A DNA stretch of 36,102 nt from assembly GCA_022822375.1 (NCBI GenBank), contig JAJEBU010000158.1, positions 1 through 36,102 of the forward strand, written 5' to 3'. This document shows, one piece after another, positions 8,180-15,513 of the stretch. Under the pieces are notes generated by a model that was given only the letters and a program-made list of their open reading frames with translations, ran no database searches and was not told the origin of the DNA. The DNA comes from Dehalococcoidia bacterium (GTDB lineage: Bacteria > Chloroflexota > Dehalococcoidia > Bin125). How positions within the stretch are numbered: position 1 is the first letter of the stretch; the number at the start of each line of letters is the position of its first letter. Position numbers and translations under genes: made by a program.

Positions 8180-8235
8180 CCTCCCCGACGAAAGAGCCCA
8201 TGGGGCTCTCTCCGCTTGCGGAGTAGTCGGGGAGG
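8180..8235 (+). ncRNA. Candidate structured RNA: perfect three-way junction
   Basis: The closing stem P1 is CCTCCCCGAC (8180-8189) with GTCGGGGAGG (8226-8235), ten perfect pairs. Inside are two hairpins with no spacer between them: P2 AGAGCCC (8193-8199) with GGGCTCT (8203-8209), and P3 CTCCG with CGGAG (8210-8223) capped by the stable tetraloop CTTG. GAA and TA join them to P1. A good promoter ends 13 nt upstream, so it would be the 5' end of a transcript. No T-run follows, so a simple terminator is unlikely. It begins 129 nt after tRNA-Gln and ends 27 nt before the 3' end of the DUF3800 gene. I do not recognise a known RNA family. Confidence 0.45.
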
Positions 8236-8262
8236 TCAATTCGTTAACGTAAGCTGGTAGGT

Positions 8263-8985
8263 TTAGTAGTAGAACGTGCTTCCCCTTCTGAAGATGTCAA
8301 ACTCGCTGTTGATGGCAGGGCTGATTTGCTGATAGTGCAACGGGTCATTCCGTTCCCACTTTCGAAAGATCGCCCATGAGCAATAGTCCGCGATCTGCAA
8401 GCCATAGTGGGATCGCGATGTATGGTGAAGGATCCTGTAGCTAACCTGAGCAGGAATCGTTGTGTTCAGGACGCGTTGAATGCCTTTCGCGACCGCCTGT
8501 CGTTGCCGCTTGACCGGCAGCGTATCAGTAATGACGATCAGCATACGATTGCCGACGTTATCTTCGCGTGGTAGCACGTACTTGAGATGGTAACCTAGCA
8601 TCTCTGGATAGAATCGCGCTTCGGTTGTCAGGGCGGGCCCTGTCTTGGGTTTCTCCACGATGAGACTGTGAATCCTCAGGCTGTCCAGAGCTGCAGCGAT
8701 ACAAGCGAACACATCCGCCCGCACTGCTTTGCTGTCTTCGGCGGCATGGAAGGACTCTAAATCAAGGCCCGATTGAATCAAATCGTATCTGAGTGAATCC
8801 AGCAGCTCCCGCGCAGGAAACGGTCTCGTCATGCTCACGCTGGTGAGGACGAAGTATCGAGTTCCCGATGGGCTGAAGTCGAGGTTTCCAGATTCATCAA
8901 GGAATATGTAGATCGGTGGATCGATCAACAGAATGCTGCGTCCGCTCGAGTGGTGAGTCAGGCTGATGGGCTCACCAATTCGCAT
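8263..8985 (-). CDS. DUF3800-family protein
   Basis: About 240 residues. The core IFLDESGNLDF near the N-terminus is the hallmark DxESG motif of DUF3800 proteins, followed by the YFVLTSV strand, a VITDTL acidic strand, and LQIADYCSWA near the C-terminus (the conserved QxAD motif). The fold is thought to be RNase H-like, suggesting a metal-dependent nuclease, but activity is not established. The start is uncertain: the ATG at 8985 overlaps the end of hicB by 28 nt; an ATG at 9033 or a downstream TTG just before the IDPP segment are alternatives. The gene is third in a hicA-hicB-DUF3800 run and has visibly lower GC than its surroundings (one counted 60-base line near 8341 is 53% GC, against 73% in the CNNM gene near 7381). 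DUF3800 genes are frequent in mobile and defence-associated regions. Confidence 0.82.
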   Translation of the reverse strand: MRIGEPISLTHHSSGRSILLIDPPIYIFLDESGNLDFSPSGTRYFVLTSVSMTRPFPARELLDSLRYDLIQSGLDLESFHAAEDSKAVRADVFACIAAALDSLRIHSLIVEKPKTGPALTTEARFYPEMLGYHLKYVLPREDNVGNRMLIVITDTLPVKRQRQAVAKGIQRVLNTTIPAQVSYRILHHTSRSHYGLQIADYCSWAIFRKWERNDPLHYQQISPAINSEFDIFRRGSTFYY

Positions 8986-9173
8986 GCTGGCACGGGTATC
9001 GGATCGCCGAACTCCGTTGCGGTATCGATCCACAGAGCCATGGCAACCTGTACCTCTCGCAAAGCTTCATCGTACGTCTCGCCGAGCGCTGAACAGCCGG
9101 GAAGTTCGGGAACAGCGGCGACGTACATGCCGTCTTCATTGCTCCAGAAGATATTGATCTGGTACTGCAGCAT
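8958..9173 (-). CDS. hicB: HicB-type antitoxin
   Basis: A 71-residue protein with the HicB partial RNase H-like fold: an INIFWSNEDGMYVAAVPELPG stretch (strand, turn, strand), GCSALGETYDEAL, then a helix REVQVAMALWID. This is the short HicB form lacking an obvious C-terminal DNA-binding domain, although PIPVPACELVSPSA forms a short tail. HicB binds and neutralises the HicA mRNA interferase. It lies 11 nt downstream of hicA in the same direction, the usual toxin-first order, and its 3' end overlaps the likely start of the DUF3800 gene. Confidence 0.88.
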   Translation of the reverse strand: MLQYQINIFWSNEDGMYVAAVPELPGCSALGETYDEALREVQVAMALWIDTATEFGDPIPVPACELVSPSA

Positions 9174-9184
9174 GACGCAACTCC

Positions 9185-9436
9185 TTAGACCCTTCGCAGG
9201 TCGTGTTTCTGCAGCGTCTTGCGCAGCTCGCGCAATTGGTATGGCTTCGCATCGGAGCCGATTGGCTGCAGGTTTACCTTCTCCACGATGCCCGCCATTC
9301 TGTACGTGTGATGGCTGCCCCGGATTCGCTCCTCGAAGCCGAGTCTAGCAAGCAGGGCACGGACATCGTCGAATCGGATGTTGGCCAGGTGTGAACCGTC
9401 GAGGATGCGGTTGAGCAGCCGTTGATGCCTATCCAC
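9185..9436 (-). CDS. hicA: HicA-type mRNA interferase toxin
   Basis: An 83-residue protein containing the dsRBD-like HicA core: FDDVRALLARLGFEER, then RGSHHTYR with the catalytic histidine in the G-S-H motif, a strand KVNLQPI, and a C-terminal helix LRELRKTLQKHDL. HicA toxins cut mRNA in a translation-independent way and are blocked by HicB. It is slightly longer at the N-terminus than minimal HicA (about 60 residues), with a lead segment MDRHQRLLNRILDGS common in the longer subfamily. It sits at the right end of the patch, next to tRNA-Asn. Confidence 0.88.
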   Translation of the reverse strand: MDRHQRLLNRILDGSHLANIRFDDVRALLARLGFEERIRGSHHTYRMAGIVEKVNLQPIGSDAKPYQLRELRKTLQKHDLRRV

Positions 9437-9464
9437 GGTGACGCCGCCTTCGACAGGGAAGTGA

Positions 9465-9540
9465 TGGCTGCCCGGGCAGGACTTGAACCCGCAACCTAGC
9501 GGTTAACAGCCGCCCGCTCTACCAATTGAGCTACCGGGCA
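9465..9540 (-). tRNA. tRNA-Asn (anticodon GTT)
   Basis: Read on the minus strand, the acceptor TGCCCGG pairs with CCGGGCA, the D arm has AGCTCAATTGGTAGAGC, the anticodon loop CTGTTAA gives GTT, and the T arm has GGTTCAAGTCC. CCA is encoded (9465-9467). Its 3' end faces the hicAB/DUF3800 patch, so the patch is bounded by the 3' ends of two tRNA genes. Confidence 0.96.
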
Positions 9541-9554
9541 TCACCTCATCGATC

Positions 9555-10829
9555 TTAGCGAGATTCCACCGCTCGGTCATCCCCGTCTGACCACCGCGAC
9601 GCAGACAGTCGATCTTCGACCTTCACCGGATCCTTTGAGTGCGGTCGGTCGATCCGCAGCGTGACCTGACCGTCGAGCGCACGGATCAGTGCATCGCCGA
9701 TCACTTCTGCCCGCCAACCGGAGAGCAGATCGGGCCGTCGTCCGGGATTGCGACCGTTGCGATGCCAGGCGATGACTGAACGCAGCTGCGCGCTGCCGCC
9801 AACGACCTCCGAACTCACCCCATGCTCGGCGCAGGCGGCAGCCAGAACCGACTCGAGGAACAGCACGACCGCGCGCTGAGGCCTCGGCGTGCTGCGGTGC
9901 CTGGACAGTTCGGGCAGTGCCTCCTCAGGCAGCCGCAACGCCTGCTCGATGCGTTCCAGCGCCGACTCGTAGTCCGTCGCCTTCAGTTTGCCTGCCCCAC
10001 GGACGCTGGACAGCTCTGCCGCCGTGGTCGGGCAGGTCGCTGCGATGGCGACGAGCAGATTGTCGTCCGCGATTCGCTGGCGTGGCACATTGCGGCGTTC
10101 GGCGAGCGCGTCTCGCCAACCGGCCAGCTCGCGCAGGACCGCGCGCGCGCGCCTGCTCAGCTTGTTCACCCCCGACATGCGCCGCCAGCGGTCGGCGTCG
10201 CGCTCTTGCATGCGGACCAGCCGCTGGGACGTCTCCTCCCGCAGCCATGCTGAGTGCTGGCGCTGGTCCTGCCGTTCCCAGCGACGCAGGAAGCGGTCGT
10301 GCAGCTTGAACAGCCAGCGGACATCATCGGCTGCGTAGCGTTGCTGGGCGTCTGTCAAGGGCCGACGCAGCCAGTTGGTCCGTGACTGCGATGGTCCGAG
10401 CGACGCACGAAACTCCGACTCCACCAGCTGCCCGTAGGCGATGGGAAAGTGGTGCCCGCTGAAGGCCGCGGCCAGCTGGACATCGAACAGGTTGCCCGGC
10501 GGTTGCCCGCTGCGTTGGAGGCAGAACTGCGACTCGTGCTCGTGCGCGTGGACGATCGTGCGGACCGACGGGTCGGCCATCGCCTCCCAGATCGGTTCGT
10601 CGGTCGGACCATCCGGGTCGCCGACGAGCGGGTCAATCAGATAGCAGCCGTCCCTCGTGGCCACCTGCAACAACGCAAGCGCGGGACGGTAGCTGTTCTC
10701 GGAAATGAACTCGGTGTCCAACGCCATCGCGCCGTCGCGCCGAATCTGGTCGGCGAGCCTGGCCACCTCGGCGTGGCGCGTCAACATCATGATGGAGGAC
10801 GGAGCGTGCGAGACGGTGTCGTCGGGCAT
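9555..10829 (-). CDS. rnd: Ribonuclease D (3'-5' exonuclease, HRDC domain)
   Basis: 424 residues. The DEDDy exonuclease domain begins ALDTEFISE (about 36-44, Asp and Glu of Exo I) and ends with [16 protein letters not shown] (about 166-181), which supplies the Exo III acidic residue. An HRDC domain follows (about 225-300, with [22 protein letters not shown]). RNase D trims 3' ends of tRNA and other stable RNAs in the cytoplasm, and it is fitting that tRNA-Asn lies immediately downstream. The C-terminal 120 residues are longer than in E. coli Rnd (about 375 total) and less conserved. The first ATG at 10829 has a GGAGG about 14 nt upstream; paired ATGs a little downstream are possible starts. 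Confidence 0.9.
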   Translation of the reverse strand: MPDDTVSHAPSSIMMLTRHAEVARLADQIRRDGAMALDTEFISENSYRPALALLQVATRDGCYLIDPLVGDPDGPTDEPIWEAMADPSVRTIVHAHEHESQFCLQRSGQPPGNLFDVQLAAAFSGHHFPIAYGQLVESEFRASLGPSQSRTNWLRRPLTDAQQRYAADDVRWLFKLHDRFLRRWERQDQRQHSAWLREETSQRLVRMQERDADRWRRMSGVNKLSRRARAVLRELAGWRDALAERRNVPRQRIADDNLLVAIAATCPTTAAELSSVRGAGKLKATDYESALERIEQALRLPEEALPELSRHRSTPRPQRAVVLFLESVLAAACAEHGVSSEVVGGSAQLRSVIAWHRNGRNPGRRPDLLSGWRAEVIGDALIRALDGQVTLRIDRPHSKDPVKVEDRLSASRWSDGDDRAVESR

Positions 10830-10973
10830 AGAGAGCAGGAGCCTCCCAGCGTCACTCGATCAGATCATAGCCGCAGCTGGCCCTGGTCGAATCCGAAGGC
10901 GTTCCGTCACGCGGGCCTCAGTCGCCGCGCGGGAGTCGTGTTACGCTGCGTCCAGAACGAATGGTGGAGCCGC

Positions 10974-11090
10974 ATGAAGGTTCGGGCATCAGTCAAGAAG
11001 CGCAGCCGCGACGACCAAATCGTCCGTCGCAAGGGGCGCGTGTACATCATCAACAAGAAGAACCCCCGCAACAAGCAGCGGCAGGGGTAG
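10974..11090 (+). CDS. rpmJ: Ribosomal protein bL36, zinc-ligand-free (C-minus) form
   Basis: A 38-residue protein starting [14 protein letters not shown] and ending NPRNKQRQG, exactly the length and frame of bL36. GGTGGAG precedes the ATG. The four zinc ligands of the usual form (Cys11, Cys14, Cys27, His33) are Ser11, Asp14, Asn27 and Asn33, so it cannot bind zinc in the normal way. The [10 protein letters not shown] core resembles the C-minus paralogues. bL36 is a component of the large ribosomal subunit. The gene stands alone rather than in the ribosomal-protein cluster, divergent from RNase D and just before the first phosphotransferase gene. Confidence 0.93.
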   Translation: MKVRASVKKRSRDDQIVRRKGRVYIINKKNPRNKQRQG

Positions 11091-11115
11091 ACCGGTCACT
11101 CGCGCTGAGCGGCCA

Positions 11116-12078
11116 GTGAGCGACCAGGCCGCCCGGCGACGGTCTGATCTCGCACACGCGCAGACCGCTCTGGATGCGTGTGGTGTTGGCGGGCGCGCCG
11201 TGTCTGCGGAACGCTTGCGCGGTCAATCACACATCAGCTGGAAGGTCGAACGAGACGCCCGTCCGCCGGTCGTCCTGCGCATGACGCCACGGCGGGGGAT
11301 TCTGCCGCCCTACGATCTGATCCGCGAAGCCGCGCTGATGGATCGGCTGCGGGAAGCCGGGCTCCACCTGCCGGCAGTGCTCGGCCGCACGGACGAGTTG
11401 GCGCCCACAGCGCGAACGACCGGCGGCTGCTTGGTCCTCGAATGGATCGACGGAGCGGCGCTCAGCAACGCTCCCATGGATGCACAGTCTGCCGCTGTCT
11501 ATTGCCGGACCCTGCAGCAGATTCACTCGCTCGACTCGACGACGCTCGCGCTGCCCGATCTGGAGCCGCCTCCGCGAACTGGCGCAGCCATGCGGGAGCG
11601 TGAAGAGATTCGACGGCGTCTCGAGTCTTTCAATCTCCTTGACGTCGCGCATATCCGACGCCTGCGCGAGGCGCTGGCGGGTCGTGCGCCGTCGATCGTC
11701 GAACCCATGCTCGTCCACGGCGACGTCAACTTCGGCAACATCATCCTGCAACCCGACGGCCGCGCCGTCGTGCTTGATTGGGAACAGGCGCACCTGGGCG
11801 ATCCACTGTCTGACTGGGGACGCTTGGCCGCTGAGGACCTGCTGGGCAATCTGGAACTGACGTCGGACGCGCGGACGACAATCGCGAGCGCCGTCGCCGA
11901 CTACGCTCGCAGCGCCGAGGACCTCCACTACTGGACGCTGCATCAGCTGTACAAGCACGCCTCAGCGACGGGAGCGCTCACGGTGCTGCGCGGCTGGGAT
12001 ATGGAGCAGATCGCCGCGATGTACGACGAGCCGACACGCGCCCTGCTGTCAGCGGAACCTCCCGCGATCTGGACGTAG
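11116..12078 (+). CDS. Aminoglycoside phosphotransferase-fold kinase (ACAD10/LvaA-like), copy 1
   Basis: 320 residues with an APH-type kinase fold. The N-lobe has SHISWKVE and VVLRMTP (ATP-lysine equivalent region); the catalytic loop is HGDVNFGNI (Brenner motif, Asp and Asn present) and the metal site is LDWEQAHLGDPLSDWG. The phrase DWEQAHLGDPL is typical of the APH-fold kinases associated with acyl-CoA metabolism (ACAD10/11, LvaA), some of which phosphorylate 4-hydroxyacyl-CoA. True antibiotic resistance is unlikely. The start is GTG at 11116. It is 9 nt upstream of the hotdog thioesterase gene; the thioesterase gene has a TAGACT six bases before its ATG that overlaps this stop codon. Confidence 0.87.
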   Translation: MSDQAARRRSDLAHAQTALDACGVGGRAVSAERLRGQSHISWKVERDARPPVVLRMTPRRGILPPYDLIREAALMDRLREAGLHLPAVLGRTDELAPTARTTGGCLVLEWIDGAALSNAPMDAQSAAVYCRTLQQIHSLDSTTLALPDLEPPPRTGAAMREREEIRRRLESFNLLDVAHIRRLREALAGRAPSIVEPMLVHGDVNFGNIILQPDGRAVVLDWEQAHLGDPLSDWGRLAAEDLLGNLELTSDARTTIASAVADYARSAEDLHYWTLHQLYKHASATGALTVLRGWDMEQIAAMYDEPTRALLSAEPPAIWT

Positions 12079-12087
12079 ACTCTGTAT

Positions 12088-12513
12088 ATGGCAGACGACA
12101 TCCGCTATCTCGTGCCGTTGTCTGAGATTGAGGCCCGCTATGGGACGACGTCTCTGTTTGGTGAGCGGTTTACAGCGATAGAGCGCGGACGGACCGTGCT
12201 GGAGATGCCGATCACGCGCGACACCGCCGGCGGTGCGCGGGGCGGCGTTCACGGCGGCATCCTCGCGTCCCTGGCCGACATCGGCGTCGTCGCCGCCGTG
12301 CTGACCACCTGCCGCGTCGGAGAGCAGATGCAGGGCACCGCCGAGCTCAACATCTCCTACTTGCGGCCCGCCGTGGGCAGCAGCATCCGCGTCGAGTCCA
12401 CCGTGATCAAGAAGGGTCGTGCACTCGCGGTCGGCGATGTCGACCTGCTGAGTGATCAGAACAAGCTGATCGCGAAGGCGCGTGTGACCTACTCCATCGC
12501 GCAGACCGATTGA
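12088..12513 (+). CDS. PaaI-type hotdog thioesterase
   Basis: 141 residues with the hotdog-fold signature: RGGVHGGILASLADIGVVAA, giving the long central helix, then TAELNISYLRPA and a C-terminal strand pair. The HGG motif and following acidic residue fit the PaaI/YbgC-like acyl-CoA thioesterases, which hydrolyse acyl- or aryl-CoA esters in the cytoplasm. It sits 9 nt after one kinase gene and 4 nt before the next, so the three are almost certainly cotranscribed, though TAGACT at 12076-12081 followed by the ATG could also serve a leaderless transcript. The exact CoA substrate is unknown. Confidence 0.88.
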   Translation: MADDIRYLVPLSEIEARYGTTSLFGERFTAIERGRTVLEMPITRDTAGGARGGVHGGILASLADIGVVAAVLTTCRVGEQMQGTAELNISYLRPAVGSSIRVESTVIKKGRALAVGDVDLLSDQNKLIAKARVTYSIAQTD

Positions 12514-12517
12514 CCCG

Positions 12518-13465
12518 ATGGACTCGGATTTGACCCCGCAGTTGGCGACCGAATCGCTGGACGCCGCTGGCGTCGGGGGACGCGTGCGGTCCGTGGCGCG
12601 GCTGGACGGCGGCGTGTCCAACCTGACCTGGCGCGTCGACCGCGAGGGCGCCGATCCCGTCGTGCTCAGACTCCAACGCGAACGTGGCATCTTCCAGCCC
12701 TACGACATCCTGCGCGAGGCCCGGGTGATTGCCTGTCTGGAGGCTTCGCCGATTCCAGTCCCCAGGGTGTTGGGTACAGCCGGCGCCGAGTCACCGCTGG
12801 GTGCGCCGTTCGCTGTCCTGTCCTGGCTCGACTTCCCGCACATGGGACAGACCGCGATGACCGCCGGCGTGATCGTCCGCTACCGCTCAATGGTGGAGTC
12901 CATCCACTCGCTGGACTGGCGGGCGTTGGGACTGGGATTTCTCGATCCACCGTCGGCGGGCCCCGAGGCCGCGCAGCGCGATCTGGATGCCGTCCATGCG
13001 CGAGCGGTGGATTTTTCCTGCGCGGACGATCCGCAGATCGCCCGTCTCGCCGGTGCGCTGCAGGCGAATCTTCCAGACTCGCCAGAGCCGATGCTCTGCC
13101 ACGGCGACATCAACGTCTTCAACTACCTGGTGGGACCGGACGACCAGATTGCGGGCGTGGTGGACTGGGAGCAGGCGCATCTGGGCGATCCGCTCTCTGA
13201 ATGGGGATTGATTACGGCGCTGGGATCGCTGCGCGGGATCGACGCGCCGCCGGAGGCCCAGCCGTTGGCGGCACCGGCTCTGCAACGGTCAGGCCGCCGT
13301 GCGAGCGATCTGCGGTACTGGATGCTGCACCAGATGTACAAGCTGGCTGTCATCCATTGCATTTGGTCGCAGATTGGCGACGAACCACCCTGGTACACAT
13401 GGGCAGACGTCGAGCGAGTCTCGGCACACTCGGTCTCGTATCTGCTCGACTCAGTTGACCTGTAA
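12518..13465 (+). CDS. Aminoglycoside phosphotransferase-fold kinase (ACAD10/LvaA-like), copy 2
   Basis: 315 residues, clearly paralogous to the kinase at 11116 in order and motifs: GVGGRVRSVARLDGGVSNLTW at the N-terminus, VVLRLQRERGIFQPYDILREA, HGDINVFNYLV for catalysis and VDWEQAHLGDPLSEWG for metal binding. Both catalytic aspartates are present, so it should be active. The tandem arrangement around a thioesterase suggests successive or alternative phosphorylation of hydroxylated acyl-CoA substrates; this is inference. Starts at ATG 12518, without a clear ribosome site, which suggests translational coupling to the thioesterase gene ending 4 nt before it. Confidence 0.88.
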   Translation: MDSDLTPQLATESLDAAGVGGRVRSVARLDGGVSNLTWRVDREGADPVVLRLQRERGIFQPYDILREARVIACLEASPIPVPRVLGTAGAESPLGAPFAVLSWLDFPHMGQTAMTAGVIVRYRSMVESIHSLDWRALGLGFLDPPSAGPEAAQRDLDAVHARAVDFSCADDPQIARLAGALQANLPDSPEPMLCHGDINVFNYLVGPDDQIAGVVDWEQAHLGDPLSEWGLITALGSLRGIDAPPEAQPLAAPALQRSGRRASDLRYWMLHQMYKLAVIHCIWSQIGDEPPWYTWADVERVSAHSVSYLLDSVDL

Positions 13466-13518
13466 TCAGCCTCAACAGCCCGCCACGCCTGCGGTTGTGG
13501 AGATCGTTGCTTCACCCG

Positions 13519-13541
13519 TCATTCCAGACAAGCTGGAATGA
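13519..13541. terminator. Small palindromic hairpin between convergent genes
   Basis: TCATTCCAG (13519-13527) and CTGGAATGA (13533-13541) form a perfect nine-pair stem with loop ACAAG. It sits in the 146-nt gap between the second kinase gene and the convergent accC gene, where it could end transcription from both sides, although no T-run follows. The sequence resembles a widespread class of intergenic small palindromes (CGTCATTCC-type), so it may instead be a repeat element. Apart from this, the gap shows nothing coding. Confidence 0.4.
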
Positions 13542-13611
13542 CCGATGTGAGAACAACGCACAGACATTCGTGCCTGGTCCGTGGATTGCGGACGGGATGT
13601 CGTACCAGGCC

Positions 13612-14964
13612 TTACGACCTCAGCAATGCGTCGGTCAGGGTGACGTCGTAGTTGCCGTCGATGAAGGGCTGCGCCTCGAGCACTCGCTGCAGGAACGGCA
13701 GGTTGTGTTTCAGGCCCTCGATGCGCGTGGCCGCGAGCGCGATGCGCAGACGGTCGACCGCCTGCGACCGATCCTCGCCGTGCACGATCAGCTTGGCCAT
13801 CAGCGGGTCGTAGAAGTGCGACACCTCGTCGCCCGAGGCAACGCCGGCGTCCAGGCGCAGCCACGGCTCGTCGGGCGTCTCCAGCACATCGATCGAGCCT
13901 GGGCTCGGCAGCAGCGTGTCCGGATCCTCGGCATAGATGCGTGTCTCGATCGCGTGGCCCGTGATCGGCGGCGGATCGCCGAAGCCGGGCAGCTCCGTGA
14001 GCGGCTCGCCCGCGGCGATCCGCAGCTGCCACTCGACCAGGTCGAGGCCCGTCACCATCTCCGTGACCGGATGCTCGACCTGCAGGCGCGTGTTCATTTC
14101 CAGGAAGAAGATCTCGCCCGATGCGTCGAGTAGGCACTCGACCGTGCCCGCGTTGCGATAGTTAAGTCCAGCCACGGCCTCGCGGACCTGTCCGTAGAGG
14201 CGGTCTCGGACATCGGCGCTGAAGTGCGGCGCAGGCGCGGGCGCTTCCTCGATCACTTTCTGATGCCGCCGCTGCACGCTGCACTCGCGATCACCAAGGA
14301 TCGCCGCGTTGCCCTGGCCGTCGCCGAAGACCTGCAGCTCGATGTGGTGCGGCTCGACGAGCAGCCGCTCGAGATAGACCTCGTCCGAGCCAAACGCGCG
14401 TGATGCGGACGACCGCGCCCGCCGCAGCGAACGGCTGAACTGGTTGGGACGCTGGACGGTCGCCATCCCGATCCCGCCGCCACCGTAGGAGGCCTTGATC
14501 AGCAGCGGATAGCCCACGTCCTCGGCCACCCGTTCCGCGTCGTCGTCGGAGACGGTCGCGGCCGAGCCGGGAATGACGGGCATGCCCAGCTCGCGCATGG
14601 TGGTGCGAGCCTGGTTCTTGTTGCCCATCAGCTCCATGTGGCCGGCGTCGGGGCCGATGAAGGTGATCCCGCGCTCAGCGCAAGCCTGTGCGAAGTGGCC
14701 GTTCTCCGAGAGCAGGCCGTAGCCGGGGTGCACCGCGTCGCAGCCGGCCTGCACGGCGGCGTCGAGCACAGCGTCGACGTTGATGTACGACTCGGCGACC
14801 GGCGCCGCGCCGATGTGCGTCGCGCCGTCCGCCTCGCGGACGTGCAAGGCATCGGCGTCGGCGACGGAGTAGACCGCGTGCGACTCGATCCCCAGCCGTC
14901 GGCAGGTTCGCGAGACGCGGGCCGCGATCTCGCCTCGATTCGCGATCAGGACGCGCTGAAACAT
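13612..14964 (-). CDS. accC: Biotin carboxylase
   Basis: 450 residues, the length of AccC. The N-terminal ANRGEIAARV (about 8-17), HPGYGLLSEN, the ATP-grasp glycine loop KASYGGGGIGM, the EMNTRLQVEHPVTE segment (catalytic Glu/Arg) and the C-terminal DPLMAKLIVHGEDR segment are all present. It carboxylates the biotin carried by a partner protein using ATP and bicarbonate. The partner is the biotin carrier gene 19 nt upstream in the same operon. No carboxyltransferase subunit is in the window, so the acceptor (acetyl-CoA, propionyl-CoA or another) cannot be decided. Confidence 0.95.
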   Translation of the reverse strand: MFQRVLIANRGEIAARVSRTCRRLGIESHAVYSVADADALHVREADGATHIGAAPVAESYINVDAVLDAAVQAGCDAVHPGYGLLSENGHFAQACAERGITFIGPDAGHMELMGNKNQARTTMRELGMPVIPGSAATVSDDDAERVAEDVGYPLLIKASYGGGGIGMATVQRPNQFSRSLRRARSSASRAFGSDEVYLERLLVEPHHIELQVFGDGQGNAAILGDRECSVQRRHQKVIEEAPAPAPHFSADVRDRLYGQVREAVAGLNYRNAGTVECLLDASGEIFFLEMNTRLQVEHPVTEMVTGLDLVEWQLRIAAGEPLTELPGFGDPPPITGHAIETRIYAEDPDTLLPSPGSIDVLETPDEPWLRLDAGVASGDEVSHFYDPLMAKLIVHGEDRSQAVDRLRIALAATRIEGLKHNLPFLQRVLEAQPFIDGNYDVTLTDALLRS

Positions 14965-14983
14965 GACAGGCTCGACGTTCCAG

Positions 14984-15199
14984 CTAGTCGCTGAGCGTCA
15001 CGAGCACGTCGCCTTCCTGGACCTGGTCGCCTTGCGCCACGTGCAGCTCGCTGACCGTGCCGGCGCCTGGCGCCTCGACCGGAATCTCCATCTTCATCGA
15101 CTCGAGGATCACGAGCTCGTCTCCCTCCTCCACCGCGTCGCCGACAGCGGCGATCAGCTCGAAGATGGTGCCGGCCATGGGCGACTTGACCTCAGCCAT
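14984..15199 (-). CDS. Biotin carboxyl carrier (biotinyl-lipoyl domain) protein
   Basis: 71 residues comprising only the biotinyl domain. The ESMKMEIP motif carries the biotinylated lysine at position 36, with PMAGTI before it and GDQVQEGDVLV after it. The ATG at 15199 has an excellent AGGAGG just upstream; the longer open frame to 15415 has no family resemblance. It swings biotin between the AccC-type carboxylase encoded downstream and a carboxyltransferase. It lacks the proline/alanine-rich N-terminal extension of classical AccB, as seen with small carriers of acyl-CoA carboxylases. Confidence 0.93.
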   Translation of the reverse strand: MAEVKSPMAGTIFELIAAVGDAVEEGDELVILESMKMEIPVEAPGAGTVSELHVAQGDQVQEGDVLVTLSD

Positions 15200-15309
15200 A
15201 TGTGATTCCTCCTCAACGGCGCGTGTGTCTCGCTGATGCATTCCCAGAGTTGACGTACAGTATTGCAGTATCCCCGCAGACGTCAGCACGGGCAGCGAAC
15301 GGATGGCAG

Positions 15310-15513
15310 ATGAGACGCGAACTGGTCGATCAACTCGTCTGTCCTGTGACCAAAGATCAGCTGCGGCTGGAAGTCGTGCGCGAGGACGACAACGGCGACG
15401 TGATCGAAGGCGCATTGGTCTCGGACAAGATCAGCTTCCGCTACCCGATTGAAGACGGCATCCCCAATCTGCTCCCGCCCGATATGCAGCGCCGCCCCGA
15501 GGAGTCGGTCTGA
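15310..15513 (+). CDS. Trm112-family small protein
   Basis: 67 residues. The DQLVCPVTKDQLRLEV start and YPIEDGIPNLLP ending match the Trm112/YcaR-like domain. Only one cysteine of the usual CPxC is present (CPVT), so zinc binding is doubtful. Bacterial members may act as small partners of methyltransferases or have unknown roles. The ATG at 15310 is chosen as it gives the family N-terminus; the upstream extension to 15202 runs across the divergent biotin carrier promoter region. Next downstream is the pyr leader, 89 nt away. Confidence 0.8.
   Translation: MRRELVDQLVCPVTKDQLRLEVVREDDNGDVIEGALVSDKISFRYPIEDGIPNLLPPDMQRRPEESV

Noticed and set aside
8187-8228. Type II hammerhead ribozyme in the three-way junction
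   Set aside because: GAAA at 8190-8193, an A-U closing pair and a following C match part of a permuted hammerhead, but the strand after the third stem reads GTAGTCG where the essential CUGANGA core is needed.
7977-9540. Attachment-site direct repeats of an integrated element
   Set aside because: The tRNA-Gln and tRNA-Asn 3' ends are inverted to each other and I found no direct copy of either inside the patch; no integrase gene is present.
11116-13465. Aminoglycoside resistance genes
   Set aside because: The kinases carry the signature of acyl-CoA-linked APH-fold enzymes and lie with a thioesterase; the fold alone does not show resistance.
15250-15275. AGTAT-TGC-AGTAT direct repeat and TTGACG between the biotin carrier and Trm112 genes
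   Set aside because: It could be an operator or promoter for the divergent pair, but no -10 box with right spacing was found on the plus strand and the minus-strand match is weak.
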